A DNA stretch of 7,931 bases, taken from assembly GCA_024762485.1 (NCBI GenBank), contig JANTHH010000128.1:1-7931 (forward strand), written 5' to 3'. Both the position numbers and the translations under genes were made by a program. The notes beneath the pieces were generated by a model, which was given only the letters and a program-made list of their open reading frames with translations, had not been told where the DNA came from and did no database searches. Shown here piece by piece: positions 1-5,871 of this stretch; position 1 is the first letter of the stretch; each line of letters starts with the position of its first letter. Source of the DNA: Chromatiales bacterium. Lineage in GTDB: Bacteria; Pseudomonadota; Gammaproteobacteria; Chromatiales; Chromatiaceae.

Positions 1-773
1 TAGAACTCCTTGTATTCCTCGTCGCTGATCTCGGACTTGTTGCGCTGCCACAGCGCAGTGCCCTTGTTGACCTGCTCCCACTCCTCGGCAGTCACCTGCT
101 CCTCGCCTTCCTCCGCCGGCGGCTGCTCCTTGAGCATCATCACCGGGATGGAGATATGGTCGGAGAATTTGGCGATGATGCTGCGCAGGCGCCACGGATC
201 GAGGAACTCGTCCTCGCCCTCGCGCAGGTGCAACACGATCTCGGTCCCGCGCCCGGGCTTTTCCACCGTCTCGATGGTGTAGGCACCCTCGCCGGTGGAT
301 TCCCAGCGCACACCGTGCTCTGGGCCGAGCCCGGCACGACGGGTGGTGAGCGTGACCTTGTCGGCGACGATGAACGCCGAGTAGAAACCAACGCCGAACT
401 GCCCGATCAGTCGATTGTCCTTGCTCTCGTCACCCGACAGTTTCTCGAGGAATTTCTTGGTGCCGGAGCTGGCGATGGTGCCGATGGTTTCGGTGACCTC
501 CTGCCGGCTCATACCGATGCCGTTGTCATCGATGGTCAGGGTGCGGGCATCCTTGTCCACCAGGATACGAATGCGCAGGTCCGGGTCATCCTCGTAGAGT
601 GCGTCGTCAGTCAGCGCCTCGAAGCGCAGCTTCTCGGCGGCATCCGAGGCATTCGAGATCAATTCCCGCAGGAAGATCTCCTTGTTGCTGTACAGGGAAC
701 GGATCACCAGGTTCAGCACCTGGCTGACCTCGGCCTGGAAATCCAGGGTCTCCTTGTGGGCGGCGACAGTCAT
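1..773 (-). CDS. htpG: Molecular chaperone HtpG (bacterial Hsp90), N-terminal part
   Basis: Hsp90-family ATP-dependent chaperone of the cytosol that remodels client proteins, usually with DnaK. Only the first 257 codons are in the window; the family is about 630-640 residues, so the gene continues past the left edge. Visible is the complete GHKL ATPase domain: the N-terminal helix with ELISNASDA (catalytic Glu about residue 37, Mg-binding Asn 41), the ATP-contacting DDNGIGM (82-88), the ATP-lid segment GTIASSGTKKF (98-108) and GQFGVGFYSAF (124-134). Then come an acidic charged linker (about 215-235) and the start of the middle domain (GTALWQRNKSEI). The ATG at 773-771 is preceded by GGAGG with 7-nt spacing and gives the usual short N-terminus. 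A strong sigma-32 promoter match lies 72-99 bp upstream. Divergent from pgm. The identification is certain; nothing can be said about the C-terminal dimerisation domain. Confidence 0.97.
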   Translation of the reverse strand, partial: MTVAAHKETLDFQAEVSQVLNLVIRSLYSNKEIFLRELISNASDAAEKLRFEALTDDALYEDDPDLRIRILVDKDARTLTIDDNGIGMSRQEVTETIGTIASSGTKKFLEKLSGDESKDNRLIGQFGVGFYSAFIVADKVTLTTRRAGLGPEHGVRWESTGEGAYTIETVEKPGRGTEIVLHLREGEDEFLDPWRLRSIIAKFSDHISIPVMMLKEQPPAEEGEEQVTAEEWEQVNKGTALWQRNKSEISDEEYKEF

Positions 774-780
774 CTAACAA

Positions 781-785
781 CCTCC
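781..785 (-). promoter_or_regulatory. Ribosome binding site of htpG
   Basis: The minus strand reads GGAGG, then seven bases, then the ATG at 773. This is a strong Shine-Dalgarno at ideal spacing and it fixes the htpG start. Confidence 0.85.
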
Positions 786-813
786 GGTATCTCGTTTTGC
801 AGACAAATTCGGC

Positions 814-825
814 CCCGGCGCCGGG
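814..825. repeat. Perfect 12-bp GC palindrome in the htpG leader
   Basis: CCCGGCGCCGGG is perfectly self-complementary and lies inside the predicted 5' untranslated leader of htpG, 41 bases before the start codon. In RNA it can form only a short stem with a GCGC loop. It does not include the Shine-Dalgarno. Its role is unknown, and chance is possible at this GC content. Confidence 0.4.
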
Positions 826-831
826 CGGCAG

Positions 832-857
832 GGGCAAATGCCCTAGATGCGGGCATC
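832..857. repeat. Overlapping inverted repeats at the htpG -10/start site
   Basis: Three dyads overlap here. GGGCA/TGCCC (832-836 and 839-843) has a 2-bp gap. ATGCCC/GGGCAT (838-843 and 851-856) has a 7-bp gap. GATGC/GCATC (846-850 and 853-857) has a 2-bp gap. Together they cover the -10 element and predicted start of the heat-shock promoter. No T-tract follows, and neither flanking gene ends here, so this is not a terminator. It could be an operator for an unidentified repressor, or chance symmetry in GC-rich DNA. The CIRCE (HrcA) sequence is not present. Confidence 0.4.
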
Positions 858-872
858 CCGGGCGTTTTCAAG
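845..872 (-). promoter_or_regulatory. Sigma-32 (RpoH) heat-shock promoter of htpG
   Basis: On the minus strand the -35 element CTTGAAA (872-866) is an exact match to the RpoH consensus. It is followed by a 13-bp spacer and the -10 element CCGCATCT (852-845), which differs from CCCCATNT only at its third base. Transcription would start near 838, giving a leader of about 65 nt before the htpG ATG. htpG is a classical RpoH-regulon gene, so sequence and context agree. The -10 region is embedded in inverted repeats (832-857), described separately. Positions are direct reading; use in vivo is inference. Confidence 0.85.
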
Positions 873-932
873 TCTGCTTTTGCCATTTCTGCCATTGTGG
901 TGAAATAGCGAAAAAATCCACAGCGGGACATC

Positions 933-2567
933 ATGAATATCCAGACGATCAGCACCACACCGTACGACGATCAGCGACCGGGCACTTCCGGTCTGCGCAA
1001 GAAGGTCAAGGTCTTCGAGCAACCGAATTACCTGGAGAATTTCGTCCAGGCGATCTTCGACACCCAGAATGCCCTCAACGGCGGCAGCCTGGTACTCGGT
1101 GGTGACGGACGTTATTACAACCGCCAGGCGATCCAGGTGATCCTGCGCATGGCGGCCGCCAATGGCGTGCAGCGGGTATTGCTCGGCCAGGGCGGCATTC
1201 TGTCCACCCCGGCGGCCTCCTGCCTGATACGCAAGTACCAGACCGAGGGCGGCATCATCCTCTCCGCCAGTCACAATCCCGGTGGACCGGAGGCGGATTT
1301 CGGCATCAAGTTCAACACCCCCAACGGCGGCCCGGCCCCCGAATCGGTCACCGAGGCCATTTTCAAGCGCACCCGTACCATCGAGGGTTACCGCATCCTC
1401 GCCGAGGGAACGATCGATATCGACCTGATCGGTGAGCAGCAATTGGGCGAGATGACCGTCGCCGTCATCGACCCGGTCGACGATTACGCTGAGTTGATGA
1501 CTCACCTGTTCGACTTCGACGCCATCCACCAGCTGTTCAACTCCGGCCTGTTCCACATGCGTTTCGATGCCATGCACGCGGTCACCGGGCCCTATGCAAA
1601 ACGTATCCTGGAAAAAATGCTGGGCGCCGAGCCCGGCACGGTGATCAACGGTGTCCCGCTGGAGGACTTCGGTGGCGGACACCCCGACCCCAACCTCGCC
1701 CATGCCCACGAGCTGGTCGATGCGGTCTGGAGCAATCCGATGATCAACTTCGGCGCTGCATCGGACGGCGACGGTGACCGCAACATGATCCTCGGCCGCA
1801 ACATCTTTGTCACCCCGAGCGACAGCCTGGCCATCATGACCGCCAATGCCCATCTGATACCCGGTTACCGCGACGGCATCCCCGGCGTGGCGCGCTCCAT
1901 GCCAACCAGCCAGGCCGTGGACCGGGTCGCCGAGGCCATGGGCATCCATCACTACGAGACCCCCACCGGCTGGAAATTCTTCGGCAACCTGCTCGATGCA
2001 CGACTGATTGCACTGTGCGGCGAAGAGAGCTTCGGCAGTGGCTCGGATCACGTGCGGGAGAAGGACGGCCTGTGGGCCGTGCTGTTCTGGCTCAACCTGC
2101 TGGCCGTCAAGGGGCAGTCCGTGCTGCAGATCGTCGAGGGCCACTGGAAGCGGTTCGGCCGCAACTACTACAGCCGTCATGACTATGAAGGCGTCGACAA
2201 GGCCGCCGCGGATGCGCTCGTTGAACGCCTGCGCGGCATGCTCGACGAGCTGCCGGGCCGGCAGCTGGCAGGACGGTCGATCAGCTATGCCGATGACTTC
2301 ACCTACACCGACCCGGTCGACGGCAGCGTCACCCACCACCAGGGCATCCGCATCGGTCTCGAGGGTGGCGCGCGCATCGTCTACCGACTCTCGGGAACCG
2401 GCACCGAGGGGGCGACCCTGCGGGTCTATATCGAGGACTTCGTCGCCGATGTCGATCGTCTGCACGAGGACACCCAGACCGTGCTGGCCCCGCTGATCGA
2501 GGCGGCCGACAGCCTCGCGGAGATCCACGCCCGCACCGGGCGCGAAAAACCGGACGTCATCACCTGA
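933..2567 (+). CDS. pgm: Alpha-D-glucose phosphoglucomutase, PGM1 type
   Basis: Interconverts glucose 1-phosphate and glucose 6-phosphate through a phosphoserine enzyme and glucose 1,6-bisphosphate, linking glycolysis/gluconeogenesis to glycogen and nucleotide-sugar synthesis in the cytosol. At 544 aa it is full length. Four-domain landmarks in order: N-terminal RPGTSGLRKKV (15-25); active-site loop SASHNPGG with the phosphorylated Ser113; metal loop DGDGDR (278-283); sugar-binding PTGWKFFGN (344-352); specificity loop GEESFGSGSDH (363-373); phosphate-binding RLSGTGTEGATLR (485-497). These match the PGM1 subfamily, shared with eukaryotes and many bacteria, better than the E. coli Pgm branch. 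Start: ATG at 933; only a weak GCGGGA lies just upstream, but the N-terminus is of the expected length. Divergent from htpG. Its stop lies 2 bp from the stop of the convergent ppsR gene. No catalytic residue is missing. Confidence 0.96.
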   Translation: MNIQTISTTPYDDQRPGTSGLRKKVKVFEQPNYLENFVQAIFDTQNALNGGSLVLGGDGRYYNRQAIQVILRMAAANGVQRVLLGQGGILSTPAASCLIRKYQTEGGIILSASHNPGGPEADFGIKFNTPNGGPAPESVTEAIFKRTRTIEGYRILAEGTIDIDLIGEQQLGEMTVAVIDPVDDYAELMTHLFDFDAIHQLFNSGLFHMRFDAMHAVTGPYAKRILEKMLGAEPGTVINGVPLEDFGGGHPDPNLAHAHELVDAVWSNPMINFGAASDGDGDRNMILGRNIFVTPSDSLAIMTANAHLIPGYRDGIPGVARSMPTSQAVDRVAEAMGIHHYETPTGWKFFGNLLDARLIALCGEESFGSGSDHVREKDGLWAVLFWLNLLAVKGQSVLQIVEGHWKRFGRNYYSRHDYEGVDKAAADALVERLRGMLDELPGRQLAGRSISYADDFTYTDPVDGSVTHHQGIRIGLEGGARIVYRLSGTGTEGATLRVYIEDFVADVDRLHEDTQTVLAPLIEAADSLAEIHARTGREKPDVIT

Positions 2568-2569
2568 GC

Positions 2570-3388
2570 CTACAGCCGTCGCTGCAGGCCCTGGCGATGC
2601 ATGATGGCGGCGGCGATCTCCTCGATCGACATCGCGGTGGCGTTGATGCTCGGCAGTCCGTTGACCTCGAACATCTGTTCCGCTGCCGACAGTTCCCGTC
2701 GGCAGCGCTGTGCCGAGGCATAGTCTGAACCCGGTCTGCGTTGCTGGCGTATTGCCTGCAGCCGCGGCAAGTCGATGGTCAGGCCGAACAGCTTGTCCTT
2801 CACCCGCTGCAGTGGCTGCGGCAGCGCATCGGTGTGCAGATCCTCCTCGGTCAGCGGGTAATTGGCGGCCAGGATGCCATAGTGCATGGCCAGGTAGAGA
2901 CAGATCGGCGTCTTGCCCGAGCGGGACACCCCCACGAGTATGACATCGGCCTGACTGAAGGCATTGAGCCGCAGGCCATCGTCGGTACCGAGCGCGAAGT
3001 TCACCGCCTCGATCCGCTGTTCGTAAGCACTGGTATTGCCCATGCCGTGGCTGAGGCCCGCTTTCTGCTGGGCATCCTGCTGCAGCACCTCCTGCAGACG
3101 CGGGATGAAGACCTCGAAGAAGTCGAGCACCGGCGCATTGGCCTGCGCCAGGAGTGCGCGGTGGGCGGGATCGACCAGGGAAGAGAACACCACGGGCGGC
3201 TGCGCGTCCTGCGTCGTCACGGCAGCGATGGCCTCGACCACAGCCTGGAGCTTTTCCTCGCTGTCGCAGAACGGGAAAACCCGCTTTGCCTCGACCGGCA
3301 GGTCGAACTGGGTCAGCAGGGTATGGGCGAGCGTCTCTGCCGTGATCCCGGTGCGGTCAGAAACGATGAAAAGTGTGCGCTTGGCCAC
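2570..3388 (-). CDS. ppsR: PEP synthase regulatory kinase/phosphorylase (DUF299)
   Basis: Bifunctional regulator of phosphoenolpyruvate synthase. It phosphorylates a threonine in PpsA with ADP to inactivate it, and removes the phosphate with inorganic phosphate (releasing pyrophosphate) to reactivate it, thereby setting flux into gluconeogenesis. The protein has 272 aa, normal for the family. Seen: the family N-terminal signature RTLFIVSDRTGITAETLAHTLL (4-25) and a P-loop-like GVSRSGKT (153-160) followed by a segment typical of DUF299 (PICLYLAMHYGILAANYPL). The start is GTG at 3388-3386, chosen because it gives the conserved N-terminus and has AGGGG five bases upstream. It begins 22 nt after the rpoS stop, so it is probably co-transcribed with rpoS. 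ppsA itself is not in the window. Convergent with pgm at a 2-bp gap, with no terminator visible there. The family is certain; regulation of PpsA is inferred from the family. Confidence 0.93.
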   Translation of the reverse strand: MAKRTLFIVSDRTGITAETLAHTLLTQFDLPVEAKRVFPFCDSEEKLQAVVEAIAAVTTQDAQPPVVFSSLVDPAHRALLAQANAPVLDFFEVFIPRLQEVLQQDAQQKAGLSHGMGNTSAYEQRIEAVNFALGTDDGLRLNAFSQADVILVGVSRSGKTPICLYLAMHYGILAANYPLTEEDLHTDALPQPLQRVKDKLFGLTIDLPRLQAIRQQRRPGSDYASAQRCRRELSAAEQMFEVNGLPSINATAMSIEEIAAAIMHRQGLQRRL

Positions 3389-3410
3389 CTGTGCCCCTGC
3401 TCAATGACGA

Positions 3411-4385
3411 TTACTTGAAGATGGCGTCTACCGAGTAGCCTTCCTGTTCGAGGATCACCCGCAGCCGCTTCAGCGCATCCATCTGGATCTGGCGGACGCG
3501 TTCGCGGGTCACCCCGAGCTCGTTCGCCACCTGTTCGAGTGTGGAGTTCTCGTAGCCGTGCAGGCCGAAGCGGCGCTCCACCACCTCACGCTGCTTTTCG
3601 TTGAGCTTGCTCAGCCATTCGTCGAGGTGGGCGTTGATGCCGTCCACCTGCAGGTGATCTGCCGGGTCCTCTGCCTTGTCGTCCGGCAGACTGTCGAGCA
3701 GGGGCTTGTCGGCGTCCTTCCCGTAGGGCGTATCCACCGAGGTCACCCGCTCGTTCAGGCCGAGCATGCGCTTGACCTCGCTGATCGGCTTGTCGAGCAG
3801 GTTGGCGATCTCGTCGGCACTGGGCTCGTGATCGAGTTGCTGGGTCAGCTGCCGTGCCGCACGCAGGTAGACGTTGATCTCCTTGACCACGTGGATCGGA
3901 AGCCGGATGGTCCGCGTCTGGTTCATTATGGCGCGTTCGATGGTCTGGCGGATCCACCAGGTGGCATAGGTGGAAAAACGGAAGCCCCGCTCGGGGTCGA
4001 ACTTCTCCACCGCACGGATGAGGCCGAGATTGCCCTCTTCGATGAGATCAAGCAGCGCCAGTCCGCGATTCATGTAACGGCGGGCGATCTTCACCACCAG
4101 CCGGAGATTGCTCTCGATCATCCGCCGTCGGGCAGCCATGTCGCCTTTCTGTGCCAGGCGGGAGAAATAAACCTCCTCCTCGGCCGTGAGCAGCTTGGAT
4201 GCCCCGATCTCACTCAGGTACAGGCGGGTGGCATCGAGCTGACTGTCGGGCACATCACCCGCCTCGTAAGTCGTCTTCCCGGCGGCCTTCGATGCCGCCT
4301 CGGGCTCAGCGGTCTGCTCGATATCATCGAGCGGCGTCTTGGGCTCGATGACAGCGCCATCCTCCTCGGTGCGCTTGGGCGGCAT
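3411..4385 (-). CDS. rpoS: RNA polymerase sigma factor RpoS (sigma-S/sigma-38)
   Basis: Group 2 sigma-70-family factor directing RNA polymerase to stationary-phase and general-stress promoters. At 324 aa it is close to E. coli RpoS (330). In order: acidic N-terminal extension; region 1.2 DATRLYLSEIG (51-61); region 2 with NLRLVVKIARRYMNRG and the -10-recognising RFSTYATWWIRQTIERAI (136-153); region 3 IRLPIHVVKEINVYL (160-174); region 4 with helix-turn-helix ENSTLEQVANELGVTRERVRQIQ (279-301). The lysine in VVKE (K168) corresponds to the E. coli RpoS lysine involved in RssB-directed turnover (K173). The ATG at 4385 is preferred to the adjacent in-frame TTG at 4388, because a perfect TAAGGAGGT lies 6 nt before the ATG (3 nt before the TTG). 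It follows nlpD by about 70 nt, the classical order, and precedes ppsR. Assignment over RpoD or RpoH rests on length, lack of the RpoD N-terminal region and the nlpD context. Confidence 0.96.
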   Translation of the reverse strand: MPPKRTEEDGAVIEPKTPLDDIEQTAEPEAASKAAGKTTYEAGDVPDSQLDATRLYLSEIGASKLLTAEEEVYFSRLAQKGDMAARRRMIESNLRLVVKIARRYMNRGLALLDLIEEGNLGLIRAVEKFDPERGFRFSTYATWWIRQTIERAIMNQTRTIRLPIHVVKEINVYLRAARQLTQQLDHEPSADEIANLLDKPISEVKRMLGLNERVTSVDTPYGKDADKPLLDSLPDDKAEDPADHLQVDGINAHLDEWLSKLNEKQREVVERRFGLHGYENSTLEQVANELGVTRERVRQIQMDALKRLRVILEQEGYSVDAIFK

Positions 4386-4391
4386 CAAGTT

Positions 4392-4400
4392 ACCTCCTTA
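4392..4400 (-). promoter_or_regulatory. Perfect Shine-Dalgarno of rpoS
   Basis: The minus strand reads TAAGGAGGT, complementary over nine bases to the usual 3' end of 16S rRNA. It lies six bases from the ATG at 4385 and three from the overlapping TTG at 4388, so it favours the ATG. It is the strongest ribosome binding site in the window, which suits a gene whose output is often held back by leader structure or proteolysis. Confidence 0.85.
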
Positions 4401-4446
4401 GATTGTCGGGTCCGGCTCATCGCGGCGCATCACCCTGGAAACAATC
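4401..4446 (-). promoter_or_regulatory. Candidate stem-loop in the rpoS leader
   Basis: On the minus strand GATTGT (4446-4441) can pair with ACAATC (4406-4401), and inside it GGGT (4435-4432) with ACCC (4411-4408). These stems are separated by an asymmetric internal loop (5 nt against 1 nt). The hairpin would end directly beside the 9-nt Shine-Dalgarno of rpoS. It could modulate ribosome access or be a processing or attenuation point. A 6-bp inverted repeat in 70 bases is not rare by chance, so confidence is low. Confidence 0.3.
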
Positions 4447-4458
4447 ACATGGCCCACC

Positions 4459-5274
4459 CTATCGCCGCGGCAACAGCCGCAGGGGATCGACCGGTTTACC
4501 AACCCGTCTGATTTCAAAGTGCAGGACCGGCTTACCATCATTGGATCGGCCCATCTCGGCGATGCGCTGACCCCTGACAATCTGTTCCCCTTCCTTGACC
4601 AGTAACCGGCGGTTGTGTCCATACGCACTGAGGTACTTATCGTTATGCTTGATGATGATAAGCCGACCATAACCGACCAGTCCACTGCCGCTGTAGACCA
4701 CCTTGCCACCCTCGGCTGCCTTCACCGGCTGCCCTTCCCTGCCGCTGATCTTGATGCCCTGGCGCGTATGGTCGTTAGCCTGGAACGTGCTGATCACCCG
4801 CCCGTCGGTCGGCCATGCCCAACGCAGCGACCCGCTGGCTGACGACTTGCGGGGGCTTGTCTTCTTCGCCGGCGCCGGGGCAGCCGCGCGCGCCGCCGGC
4901 TTGCTGGAGGACTTCTTCTTTGCCGTGGTGCCCGCGGGCTTCGCCTTCTTGGCAGAGGTGGTGCGCTGCGGCGGTGCGGTCAGGCGCAGGGTCTGTCCAG
5001 GGTAGATGGTGTAGGGGGAAGAGAGGCCGTTCCAACGTGCCAGCTGCCTGAAGTCCCTGCCACTCCGCCAGGCGATGGCATAGAGGGTATCGCCCTTGCG
5101 CACCCGGTAACTGGTGCCTGAGAGCGGGCTATAGGTCGGTTGGCTGACGGGACGCTGATCGCGCACCTCCAGCGGCGCCTTCCAGCTGCTGCTGCAACCG
5201 GCCAACAGCAACACCAACAGCAATGTTGCGAACCTGCAGTAGGTTCCGGCATGTTGACAGACGGGCCGCTGCAT
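4459..5274 (-). CDS. nlpD: NlpD-type lipoprotein, LysM plus degenerate M23/LytM domain (amidase activator)
   Basis: Envelope lipoprotein that in E. coli activates the amidase AmiC for septal peptidoglycan splitting. It has 271 aa. Seen in order: lipoprotein signal peptide with hydrophobic core and lipobox LAGC (acylated Cys27); LysM peptidoglycan-binding domain (about 56-98, YRVRKGDTLYAIA); a Lys/Ala/Pro/Ser-rich linker (about 104-148); LytM domain (about 151-271) ending HFEIRRVGKPVDPLRLLP. In active M23 enzymes the first metal ligands sit in HxGxD. Here that place reads RQGIKI, so His and Asp are replaced by Arg and Lys, while the later His residues (YGHN, HFEI) remain. The domain is therefore probably non-catalytic, as in E. 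coli NlpD. Start: ATG at 5274, with AAGGGA about 12 nt upstream; the in-frame TTG at 5286 abuts that AAGGGA and is unlikely. It begins 18 nt after the yqaA stop and precedes rpoS. Confidence 0.93.
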   Translation of the reverse strand: MQRPVCQHAGTYCRFATLLLVLLLAGCSSSWKAPLEVRDQRPVSQPTYSPLSGTSYRVRKGDTLYAIAWRSGRDFRQLARWNGLSSPYTIYPGQTLRLTAPPQRTTSAKKAKPAGTTAKKKSSSKPAARAAAPAPAKKTSPRKSSASGSLRWAWPTDGRVISTFQANDHTRQGIKISGREGQPVKAAEGGKVVYSGSGLVGYGRLIIIKHNDKYLSAYGHNRRLLVKEGEQIVRGQRIAEMGRSNDGKPVLHFEIRRVGKPVDPLRLLPRR

Positions 5275-5292
5275 CCGAGTCGGCAATCCCTT

Positions 5293-5871
5293 TTACAGCT
5301 TGTATACGATCACTATCACTGCCACGACCAACAGCGTCAACCAGCCCAGGGCATCGATATAGTGATGCAGTCGTCGCTCCATGCGCTCGCCCCCCCAGGC
5401 CATCAATCCGGCCACCAGGAAGAAACGCAGACCGCGGCCGACCAGAGAGGCCACGACAAAGGGCAGCAGGGCCATGGACAGGGCGCCGGCGGAAATGGTG
5501 AACAGCTTGTAGGGGATCGGCGAGAAGCCGGCGATGAAAATGGCCCAGAAACCCCACTCGCCAAACCACTCGCGGACCTGCAGATATTTTTCGTAATAAC
5601 CGGCATCCACCAGCAACGGCTCGACCCACTGCAGCGCATAGAAGCCGATGGCATAGCCGAGCAACCCGCCGACCACCGACGCCGCCGTGGTGAGCGCAGC
5701 CAGCGTCAGTGCCCGGTTGGGCCGCGCCAGGCTCATTGGTGCCAGCATCACGTCCGGCGGCACCGGGAAGAAGGACGATTCGGCAAAGCTCAGCGCCGCC
5801 AGGTACCAGGGGGCGTGACGATGGCGTGCCCACTGCATCACACGGGTATAGAGCGCGGAGAAGATACGCAC
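5293..5871 (-). CDS. yqaA: YqaA-like DedA-family inner-membrane protein
   Basis: Polytopic inner-membrane protein of the DedA/SNARE-associated (VTT domain) superfamily, 192 aa. Some DedA members are implicated in lipid-carrier translocation and membrane energetics; the function of this YqaA branch is not established. Seen: an amphipathic N-terminus; the conserved re-entrant-type segment FAESSFFPVPPDVML (29-43) with an acidic Glu31 and Asp40; hydrophobic segments at about 52-80, 106-125, 130-155 and 174-191; and the FSPIPYKLFTISAGA motif (116-130) characteristic of the family. The start is GTG at 5871-5869, overlapping the pcm stop by one base (TAGTG), with a run of six G about nine bases upstream. 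This suggests translational coupling. No ATG gives the family's N-terminus. It sits between pcm and nlpD, an insertion not found in E. coli. It ends 18 nt before nlpD. Confidence 0.88.
   Translation of the reverse strand: MRIFSALYTRVMQWARHRHAPWYLAALSFAESSFFPVPPDVMLAPMSLARPNRALTLAALTTAASVVGGLLGYAIGFYALQWVEPLLVDAGYYEKYLQVREWFGEWGFWAIFIAGFSPIPYKLFTISAGALSMALLPFVVASLVGRGLRFFLVAGLMAWGGERMERRLHHYIDALGWLTLLVVAVIVIVYKL

Noticed and set aside
838..868. Hairpin plus TTTT as a rho-independent terminator
   Set aside because: The inverted repeat followed by cgtttt on the plus strand lies between divergent genes with no transcript to terminate, the T-run is only four bases, and the Ts belong to the sigma-32 -35 element.
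156..908. Plus-strand open frame of 250 codons opposite htpG
   Set aside because: It is a shadow of htpG, which shows every Hsp90 ATPase motif on the minus strand, and it runs through the heat-shock promoter region.
880..908. Sigma-70 promoter for pgm (TTGCCA with a downstream -10)
   Set aside because: TTGCCA at 880-885 is acceptable, but the best -10 candidates (TGAAAT at 15 bp, AAATAG at 17 bp) are poor in spacing or sequence, so I do not annotate it.
843..2528. Long open frame (561 codons) on the minus strand opposite pgm
   Set aside because: It is the mirror of a fully conserved phosphoglucomutase, has no recognisable domain, and arises from the third-position GC bias of the real gene, which removes stops on the opposite strand.
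2741..3418. Plus-strand open frame of 225 codons opposite ppsR
   Set aside because: It is the antisense of a conserved DUF299 gene and has no domain of its own.
3558..4511. Plus-strand open frame of 317 codons opposite rpoS
   Set aside because: It is a shadow of rpoS, with no family resemblance and no ribosome binding site worth noting.
5275..5286. TTG at 5286 as the nlpD start
   Set aside because: The purine-rich AAGGGA directly abuts this TTG, leaving no spacing. The ATG at 5274 gives a normal lipoprotein signal peptide.
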